DNA of 64,000 nucleotides from Littorina saxatilis. Its lineage: Eukaryota > Mollusca > Gastropoda > Littorinimorpha > Littorinidae. Where the stretch lies: the NCBI RefSeq assembly GCF_037325665.1, contig NC_090246.1, forward strand, positions 40,770,416 through 40,834,415, written 5' to 3'. Position numbers and translations under genes: made by a program. Positions 42,146 to 52,533 of the stretch are shown here, one piece after another; the stretch's first letter is position 1, and each line of letters begins with the position of its first letter. The notes under the pieces were generated by a model. The model searched no databases, was not told the origin of the DNA, and worked only from the letters and a program-made list of their open reading frames with translations.

Positions 42146-43323
42146 TTTGGTGCGCCAAATTGATATTACTATCGTTAACTGTTATATAGGGTTTTGAAAC
42201 TATCGTTAACTGTTATACAGAGTTTTGAAACTATCGTTAACTGTTATGTAGAGTTTCGAAACTATCGTTATCTGTTATATAGTTTCAGAAACTCTATATA
42301 ACAGCTAACGATAGTTTTATCAAAACGGCGCGTCGGTATCGTTCCCAAAATGGGAAAACCTTGAAACTGCCATTGCAAAACTGTCTTTTTGCTACGAAAT
42401 GTACATTTTAACTAGAAACACAATTTAAAAAACTACAACATTAGCTATTGACCGTTCTTCTGTTGTCATCTTCTCAAATCATTGTTGAGTTTGTTTAATA
42501 TTAGCTTTATCATATCATTTGTACTTTCGGCCGTACCGTTTTCCACGTGTGCGGTTTGAAGACGGTAGGCCTACTGAATATTCGCGGAAAAGACCATGAC
42601 AGACCCACTACACAAAACAGTGGGTTTTTTTCAAAACAAACACAAAACAACGTGTTTCCCGAGTGACATCCCCCACGACGCGTTTTGGAAAACACTGCAT
42701 GCTTTCGCATCGTGTTTTGGGTACTGGACGGGTCAACCTGACACTGACAGTTGCCCACTGCATGCATGCCAGCCGTATGTGTACAAACTGACCCGCACAC
42801 ACTGTGACACAGCGCGGTAGCTAGAACGGGTCAAGCTGACACTGACCAATATTTCTGTGAGAACAGGAAGCGTGCTAGCTGTAACGAAGATTTGATTACT
42901 TGATTAAACGAAGCAGCGAAATGATGGACTTATCAGACGACAGTTAGTTGAATATGATCTACTAAATGTAGTAATTTAGTGCAAATTCGCTCGAACGAAA
43001 CGTTCAGCAGCCATTTTGCCGGCATCGAAACATCCGACCACGCCTTCGCTATTTTTAGAAACTCTATATAACAGTTAACGATAGTAATATCACTTGCGCG
43101 CACCATGCCGCCGTTTTGCGAAACCCTCGTTATCTGTTATTCATAGTTTTAGCAATAGCGCGCACAAACGCGCTATTGATATAACTCTAAATAACAGTTA
43201 ACGATAGTTTCGAAACTCTATTTCACAGTTAACGATAGTTTCGAAACTCTATATAACAGTTAACGATAGTTTCAAAACCCTTTATAACTGTTAACGATAG
43301 TAATATCAATTTGGCGCACCATA
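42146..43323. mobile_element. 1.18-kb element with long iterated inverted ends
   Basis: Outer ends TGGTGCGCCAAATTGATATT and complement are bordered by GGGAAG (42140-42145, 43324-43329), a likely 6-bp target duplication. Each arm holds several ~31-bp iterations of ACTATCGTTAACTGTTATA in outward order, and the left arm also contains an inverted iteration. The ~750-bp middle has no recognisable coding. Superfamily unknown. Confidence 0.7.
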
Positions 43324-43494
43324 GGGAAGATATGAAATGAGTTGCGTAGTTACTTCCCTTTGCTTTTTCTCCGGTGGTCGGCGTTTACATAATTAAGACA
43401 GTTGAGTGTCATAAGTTGTTCAGTACAACTAAGTTGTGCATAAAACATTGCACTAACGACATAGTTTTGACTGGGTGCTCCCAATGACCACGTT

Positions 43495-43499
43495 GAGAG

Positions 43500-43589
<90 letters not shown>

Positions 43590-43694
43590 AACATGCAAGG
43601 ATAGACAGATAGAGGCAGACAAAGAGAAAGGGAGACTAGAAACAGACATGGAGAGCAAAAAAAGAGACCTGAAGCGCAAGAGAGAGCACGGATG

Positions 43695-43749
<55 letters not shown>
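43495..43749. repeat. (GA)n and (CA)n microsatellites
   Basis: GA run at 43497-43588 and CA run at 43699-43748, with GA-rich sequence between. Confidence 0.95.
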
Positions 43750-43750
<1 letters not shown>

Positions 43751-44257
43751 CATGCATAAATGTATGCAAGCACCCATGAATTTGTCTCTGAACAGGTACA
43801 GACATTTATTGACTGCAGTCGAGAATTTTGATATGCAAATTGCAATGACCAGATAATATGATATACAGTAAGAAGACTGCCACAACATGTCACAGGGGAA
43901 AAGTCCCAAATGTCATATCAAAATATTAAATTATGACTAGAATGAAACAATTTAATTGGGACAGAAACATGCTGTTCACTGTTCAACCAGCAAACACACA
44001 CACACTCACGTACACACACATACATGGAACCAACACACACACACACACATAGCGGATGTACAAATTCTCACAGCCCACATCTTAAGTCATAACAATAACA
44101 ATAGTGAACTGGTGTTTTTTTTAAAGTCAGAAACAAAATCTTTGAAGTAATACACATAAAAATGATATAGCAGAGATGTCTCAATCATTAGCCAAGAACA
44201 AAGTTAACATACAACAATCCCATAGTCCAGGTTTGTTGAAGATTCTTTCATCAAAAT

Positions 44258-44552
44258 TGCAATCAATCTGATCGAAAAATGAGGGTGTGACAGTGCAGCC
44301 ACAACTTTCTCAAAAAGCCGGATACCACGTTATCAAAGAAATTTATCCCCCCAAAAATGAAAAGAAAAACCAAACATGTGGGGATATTATACTCAGGAAC
44401 TCTCATATAAAGTTTCATGAAGATCGGTCCAGCAGTTTTCTCTGAATCGCTCTTCACATACACGCAAACAGACACAGATACATACACCACCACCCTCGTT
44501 TCAATTCCCCTTCTATGTTTAAACATTTAGTCAAAACTTGACTAAATGTAAC
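44258..44552 (-). repeat. Repeat family A, 5' portion (copy 8)
   Basis: Matches the first third of family A in reverse, ending in TTTAGTCAAAACTTGACTAAA at about 44525-44546. It is diverged and truncated. Confidence 0.8.
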
Positions 44553-45059
44553 AAAAATCAGGAGGATCGAGAAAAACGAAGAAAAAAAAGTAAGCTATAC
44601 TGGGACAAGACCTTGTTCAGCACAAAATAAGTCCATAGACAGATTCATCACAATATCATTGGGTCTCCTAAAAAATCAATGGTAAGTATACTCCACTTTT
44701 TCTCAGAACATCCATGTTTTTGTTTTTTTATCAATTCATGGCAAAAGAAATGGTCACTTTCAAATTAAGCGGTCAGTCTACTCCACTTGTTAGCAGAATA
44801 ACAGAATTTCAATGGGCTACGTGAGGGTAACCTCACTGGACTGTAAATCTTATCCATCCAATCCAACAACAAACAACCAAAACAACTCGTCATTTCCAAT
44901 TTTGATTCACCAAAGACCAATGAGTAAAGCCTAGTTTATTTGGTTTGAAGTTTCATGGCCATAAGGAAACCGTGCCAGTTTTGCATTCACAACATCATCC
45001 AAGAGAAGTCAGTCAATTACCTTGTCTAGTCTCGAAGAGAATTTTTAAGTAAATATTAT

Positions 45060-45207
45060 ACGTTATTTGTATTTTTGACCAAAATATGACATAATACACA
45101 GATCGAGACAGTCAGTGTTCCTCCAGACCGCGCTAGGGTTCGAGGTGAACAATGACTGTCAAGATCTGTGTAAAATGTCATATTTTGGTCAAAAATACAA
45201 ATAACAT
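45060..45207. repeat. Foldback hairpin 3' of GGCX
   Basis: Arms 45060-45114 and 45153-45207 pair with few mismatches (TTATTTGTATTTTTGACCAA and complement), around a 38-base loop. It lies 315-460 bp beyond the GGCX stop codon in the direction of transcription, so it may be in the 3' UTR. Confidence 0.75.
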
Positions 45208-45521
45208 TTATGTACCGATCGATTCTGGTTAGAATTCCTTTTAGTTTTTATGATTGAACGCACACAAACATGCACTATTTTGTTGTCTCGGCTGGCCGCC
45301 TAAATATGAAGTTTTGTCGGCCTCTGATGTCACACATGGCTCAAAGAAGGGAAATCCAGTGTTGGATTGATACATCGCAGAATAAACATTTCACAAAAAA
45401 AGCAATTAAAATCCAACGAATCTTGTCAACTTTAAAGTTACCCCCCACAGACTCAGAAATACCTACAGGAAGAATGGTGTTGCACTATCAGGTGGTCCAC
45501 ATATGACACACTCTTTTCTCA

Positions 45522-48500
45522 TTATTTCCTGCCCTTTTCAGGTTTTGTAAAATTACTGTTCAGACCTTCCAGGTATGCTTGGAAAGAATGACCTTGGAAG
45601 ATGGTCATCAGTGCTCCCTTGACCAGACGGGCTCTGAAAAGAAACCATTTAATATTATTTATGGTTGACATTCCGAAAACAAACCATTATAATCATTATA
45701 TCATTATCCCTTTACATGTATTAAACTCCAGGTCTGCATGAAAAATACTACAGCTTGCCTTCATCTTCACACACATACAAGCATGTGCGTGCTCACACGC
45801 ACGCACGCATGCACGCACGCACGCACACACACACACCTGGTATAAACAAGAAGGGCAAAGCCCATACGACTCACATGCTTGACCTTTACATGACCTTGAC
45901 CTTCAGCTAAACCTAGCAATGACATCATACACTAAGAACTGCTTTACACATTTTTCCTACCAAAATACATGTGACCTTGACCCAAGGTCAAGGTCATCCA
46001 AGGTCATGCAACACAAAGCTGTTAATTCAAGACATAGGAAGTACAATGGTGCTTATTGGCTCTTTCTACCATGAGATATGGTCACTTTTAGTGGTTCACT
46101 ACCTTATTTTGGTCACATTTCATAAGGGTCAAAGTGACCTTGACCTTGATCATATGTGACCAAATGTGTCTCATGATGAAAGCATAACATATGCCCCACA
46201 TAATTTTTAAGTTTGAAACAGTTATCTTCCATAGTTCAGGGTCAAGGTCACTTCAAAATATGTATACAATCCAACTTTGAAGAGCTCCTGTGACCTTGAC
46301 CTTGAAGCAAGGTAAACCAAACTGGTATCAAAAGATGGGGCTTACTTTGCCCTATATATCATATATAGGTGAGGTATTAAATCTCAAAAACTTCAGAGAA
46401 AATGGGAAAAATGTGAAAAATAGCTGTTTTTTAGACAACATTTATGGCCCCTGCGACCTTGACCTTGAAGCAAGGTCAAGATGCTATGTATGTTTTTTGG
46501 GGCCTTGTCATCATACACCATCTTGCCAAATTTGGTACTGATAGACTGAATAGTGTCCAAGAAATATCCAACGTTAAAGTTTTCCGGACGGACGGACGCC
46601 GGGACGGACGCCGGGACGGACGGACGGACGGACGACTCGGGTGAGTACATAGACTCACTTTTGCTTCGCATGTGAGTCAAAAAAACACCTCCAAATATAT
46701 GGACCAAAACAAAATGTATCAGAACACAAACCTCTATGGAAATTCTATCAAGACTTAACTGAAAGCTGACTCCTTAACATGCGAATTGTACTTTGCCTGC
46801 TGATAGCATGGAATAAGATCAAGGCAAAGGTGAACACTTACCCTCTGACATACTGGTTGTACCTTCTCTGCATATAGACTGTGAGTCTGTCCCCGAATGA
46901 AGGAATCTCTCCATCATCTTGATTTTGTTTTGCCTTTAGCAATTCCTTGAACTGGTCAAGACGCGGGTCTTTTGCCCACTTGGCGGGGACTTCACCATCT
47001 GAAATGTAATACATGCATAGTGTAACCTCAGAGCCCGGCCCCGCCGAAGACACGACACCTCCAAATAACGAACGCTTGGCGTTGATCCCTTATATATCTA
47101 AAATTCCCTTTCATGAAAGGCCAGCTGCAATGTAGCGACCTTTTGGAAGGCTGTCCTTTCATCAGTTCTCATTAAGCTGAAGTATCCCTCTCATAAAAGG
47201 TCATTTAATGTGCATTATTAGAGAGAGAGAGAGAGAAAGAGGGGGGGGGGGGGGCAGCAAAAAAGAAGGAGAAAGAGGTTTCCAAATGGTCATATGCAAG
47301 AGAGCACTGTTGATTGTGCATGATCCCCTTGGACATTTCTTTTGTGATGTTAACATATGACTAGCACATACAACTGAATGCTGACGCCATAGCACCTGTA
47401 TACAACTGAATGTTGACGCCATAGTACATACAACTGAATGTTGACGCCATAGTACATACAACTGAATGTTGACGCCATAGCACATACAACTGAATGTTGA
47501 CGCCATAGCACATACAACTGAATGTTGACGCCATAGTACATACAACTGAATGTTGACGCCATAGTACATACAACTGAATGTTGACGCCATAGTACATACC
47601 ACTGAATGTTGACGCCATAGTACATACAACTGAATGTTGACGCCATAGTACATACAACTGAATGTTGACGCCATAGTACATACAACTGAATGTTGACGCC
47701 ATAGTACATACAACTGAATGTTGACGCCATAGCACATACAACTGAATGTTGACGCCATAGTACATACAACTGAATGTTGACGCCATAGCACATACAACTG
47801 AATGTTGACGCCATAGCACATACAACTGAATGTTGACGCCATAGTACATACAACTGAATGTTGACGCCATAGCACATACAACTGAATGTTGACGCCATAG
47901 TACATACCACTGAATGTTGACGCCATAGTACATACAACTGAATGTTGACGCCATAGTACATACAACTGAATGTTGACGCCATAGTACATACAACTGAATG
48001 TTGACGCCATAGTACATACAACTGAATGTTGACGCCATAGTACATACAACTGAATGTTGACGCCATAGTACATACAACTGAATGTTGACGCCATAGTACA
48101 TACCACTGAATGTTGACGCCATAGTACATACAACTGAATGTTGACGCCATAGTACATACAACTGAATGTTGACGCCATAGCACATACAACTGAATGTTGA
48201 CGCCATAGCACATACAACTGAATGTTGACGTCATAGCACATACAACTGAATGTTGACGCCATAGTACATACAACTGAATGTTGACGCCATAGCACATACA
48301 ACTGAATGTTGACGTCATAGCACATACAACTGAATGTTGACGCCATAGTACATACAACTGAATGTTGACGCCATAGCACATACAACTGAATGTTGACGCC
48401 ATAGTACATACCACTGAATGTTGACGCCATAGTACATACAACTGAATGTTGACGCCATAGTACATACAACTGAATGTTGACGCCATAGTACATACAACTG

Positions 48501-51500
48501 AATGTTGACGCCATAGTACATACAACTGAATGTTGACGCCATAGCACATACAACTGAATGTTGACGCCATAGCACATACAACTGAATGTTGACGCCATAG
48601 CACATACAACTGAATGTTGACGCTACAACCAAAGCCTCACGTGATGACGTTCAGTGTCTTGATATATTAAATGACACATGACAGGAAGAATGAACAAAAA
48701 CATTTAGTTATACACATGAGCCTTTATTCCCCTGGAACAGTTTCCGAGGCAAAACTCAACAACACAAATTAACTCTCTCTGTCAATAGTCTGCCATGTAG
48801 TTGTGTCCCTTGAACATGAAAATAAAGTTAACAGTACCTGCTATTCCGACTTGGTCGTGTGACAGACGTTTTCTTCCACACGAGATTACGTTGATTGTCT
48901 AACGAAGCCGTCAGGCTGAGTTAGACATCAGCTAATCGAGTGTGGAAGAAAACTCTGTCACACGACCAAGTCGGAATAGCATTTATGTCTCACAGCTTCA
49001 ACAGAGGAGAGAACAAATACGTTTTGTGTACTCAAGCTTGACAAACCTAGACATAGGAGCAGCCATTGTGGAGAGATCTACTTTTTGACGGAAGTGACCG
49101 AACAACTGTGAATGACGTCTCGGTATATGTGAATGACGTCACAGTCATCGTCACAGTCTGTATCTTTTGAAGCATCGCATTCTTCATGACGTCTTTCTGT
49201 GTCTGCATCTGCAAAATGTTTGTTCATTCCGGAATCTTTGTCATCTATGTTCAGAACTCTGTCCTTATAGTGTCAGACTAACAGGCCTCCTGAGCGAGCC
49301 ACTTTCCAAGGGAAGCTAAATTCGCGTATGGAAACAGTACTGTCGTCTGGGATGCCGTTTTCAGTATTCTGAGCGTTGAAGAATTTGTAAAGAGAAGAAA
49401 CGATAACAGCAGGAGAAATAAAAGTCGTGTGTGCATTTTTTGGCTTTTGGAGGGACAATTTTGAGTTTGAATCCGTCCTTGCCATGCTCCTAAAGCGTGT
49501 AACATACAATCTTGCACACGTTTGCTTTAGTAGTGGCAAAGAAGGAAAGCGTGTGACATAATGAATTAAATTCCTAAGTCAAAATTATCATTCTTCAAAA
49601 TTACCTTACCTCAATTTCAACACATGGTCATGACTAACACCATCTGCATAGTTTAGTTTCTTCCAACAAGTACCTTGATTTTGGGACTCTGTTTTTGAAC
49701 ATTTCCATTTCTTGATTTAAATAATCCATCATATGAGACATCATAGCTGCCAACTTTCTGACAATGAAATTCCTGTGGGGGTCCGGGGGCCGCAGTAGGC
49801 CCCCGGTGGGGTCCAGGGGCAACGCCCCTCGTGGGGGTCAGGGGGCAAGGCCCCCTGAAGCTGAAGATTTTTTGTAAATGAAGGTGCCAAAATTGCTTTT
49901 TTTCTGGTATATTATGATCAAAATTGACATTCATTTAACAAATGAAATAACACAGTCATGTTATAACTAATAATTCCATGAAAAAAAAACCCAGATTTGA
50001 AGATACTTGCTTTGTTGTTTTCGCCTTCAAAGTATTTGCGAAACACGACGTGATCTTTGGCGTCTGTTTCACAGCAGTAGCAGTCGACTGCTTCACATTG
50101 CCGCAATGCTTGGCGGAGGCAGCATAGAGCTCGATGTCCTTTTCCCCACCATGTCCGATGTTGATGTCACATCGACAAGGTTTACAGAATGCGTAGTGTT
50201 CCCCCTTATCTGACTTGTCGATAAAGTCATAGTTCGCCTTGTACTGTGGTAAAAACCTCATTTTAGCCTTTGGTTTTTTGTCTTTTGGTGTTGTTTTTGG
50301 CGGCATGTTGGAAGGCAAAACCGGAAAGATCGAGGCACAACTTATTTTCCGCACATGCGCACACCAACGTGGCTGGTCTCGGTTAACCAGAGCGTCTTTT
50401 CACCGGTTTGTTCCCCCAAAAAGAGGCTGCTTACACAAAGTATTTTAGAAATTTCGATTTTCGGGAAAATCGAACACATTTCGGGATTTCCTGACGGATT
50501 TAAAAAATCGGGAGATTCCCGAAAAATTCGGGAGGGTTGGCAGCTATGCAGACATGCACAATGATATGATTACACATAAAAAAATTATACCCCCTTTTAA
50601 GACCTCAACAAATCTAAGACAATCAGGTCTTACAAAGAGTCTTACAAGGGGGTGGGGTGGGGTGGGGTGGTGTGTGAGTCTTAAAATGGGGGTAAACTTA
50701 CAGAGGTTATGAATACAAGGTTGTCGTCACCAAGACTGAGACTGGTCTCAAAAACCGGGAAATCTTTAGATGATGCAGTTGATTTTTATTTCAAACCCTC
50801 GAAGTATTCTCCCTTAGCGGCTACACACAGTTTAAGTCGTTGGACCCAGTCAAGAAATGACCGTTTGAAGTCGTTTTTGGGCACCTGGTTCAGACACTGG
50901 AAAACAGCCGATCCGAGGGCTGATCGACTGTCAAATCGACGCCCAGCCAATTGTCTTTTCAGATGAGGAAACAAAAAAAAGTCACAGGGTGCAAGATCAG
51001 GAGAGTAGGGAGGATGTGGCAAAGTTTCAAAGTTTTCTTCCTCCAGGTACTCTTTCACCACCTTGGATTTGTGAGCAGGTGCGTTATCATGAAGTAATTT
51101 GATCCCTTTCAATACTGTAGTTGGTCTGGCTCTCTTGTAGTAACGAACGATGCCAGCAAGAACTTTTTCCTTGTAGTACACCCCAGTGATGCTTCTGCCT
51201 TTTTCGCGTGGTTTTTGAAAAATGACGCCCTTTGTGTTATAAAATATTGTGTATAAAACCTTCTTGCCGGAGCGACTTTTTCGGACGATCCGAGGGGCAT
51301 TGGCACCTTTTCTTTTATCCATGCTTTGTTTTGAGCTTTTCTTTTTGGCTCAAAGAAGTACACCCAAGTTTCGTCTCCAGTCACGATCTCATCCAAGCGT
51401 TTTTGATCACATCCGTCGTATATCTTGAGTAGCCGTTGGGCAAACGTAACCCTACACCTCTTGTTCTCTTCAGTGAGGAAATGTGGTACCCATCGCGCGC

Positions 51501-52467
51501 ACACCTTTGTGTATCCAAGTTTGTGTTTTAAAATTCTCAAGACAGACGACGACGAAATGTCCAGTGTTTCGGCGATAAAATGACTGCTCACTCGGGGATC
51601 TTCATCAACTAACCGTTGCACATGGGACACCATTTTATTGTCGGTTACAGGTGGTTTCTTCACTTTTCCCCTTGCATCTTCCACAGACGTTTTCCCTGTT
51701 GAGAAATGCTTTGCCCACCGAAAAACTGTCGCGCGAGATGGTGCTGTGCCTGGGCTTACAGTTCTCAGCTCTTCAAGTATGTCACCGGCCGTTTTACCAA
51801 GTGCCGTTCTTATTTTGATGTAGGATCGAAAATCCTTCTCTGAAAATGTGCTTTTTGCCGCCATTTTTTAGGCCAGTGTCTCTCGCTTACATGACTAAAT
51901 ACACTGTATCTTTACGAAAACACAATGGATCACAAAGAAATTATGCACAATAATACGTCATGTACCAATCTTGATAATGACGTCATTTGTTATAAATGTC
52001 GTCATTTGATTCTGTGCAAAAAAGACCAGTCTCAGTCTTTGTGACGACAACCTTGTAGAAAGTCTGAACAAGCAAGGTCTTAAAATGGGGGGGGTGGGGG
52101 GGTGGGGGGGGGGGGGGTGGGTGGGTGGGTTGTGAGTCTTAAAATGGGGGGGAGGGGGGTGAGTCTTAAAATGGGGGTTCCACTGTACCTGCATTACCGT
52201 TGACTGAAAGCTCAAACTCCTGGAAGCTCTCCATGAAGGTAAGTTCAGTGGTGTTGAGATACAAGTACATGTAGCAGGAGGGGCCGTCAGACACTGTGTA
52301 CACATTGTGGAACCGACCGCCTGGAATCTGCGCAAACCATGGAAGTCAATAATTAATACACAAAGAGATTATGCTTGTCCCTTGCTCCACAGGTAAAGAA
52401 ATTATGAAACCTGACAGAGTGCACTCCCCCAAAAAAGTCTGAAAGTATGATGAACGTATATAAAAAC

Positions 52468-52533
<66 letters not shown>

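Larger units (their letters stand above)
50586..52187. mobile_element. Repeat family D (pogo-like MITE) containing a mariner
   Basis: The two halves 50586-50713 and 52058-52187 carry AAGACCTC, GTCTTAAAATGGGGG and G-rich runs, and end on the right in GGGGTTCCACTGTA. The left end lacks part of the terminal repeat. The mariner at 50716-52055 separates the halves. A related piece lies at 62493-62680. Confidence 0.65.

Noticed and set aside
47369-48627. Possible CRISPR-like array
   Set aside because: There are no unique spacers between units, the context is eukaryotic, and there are no cas genes. It is a plain satellite.
47201-48632. Minus-strand open frames of 465, 419, 281 and 105 codons
   Set aside because: They run through the 28-bp satellite in all three minus frames. 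A stop-free repeat unit explains them, and GGCX splicing removes the region.
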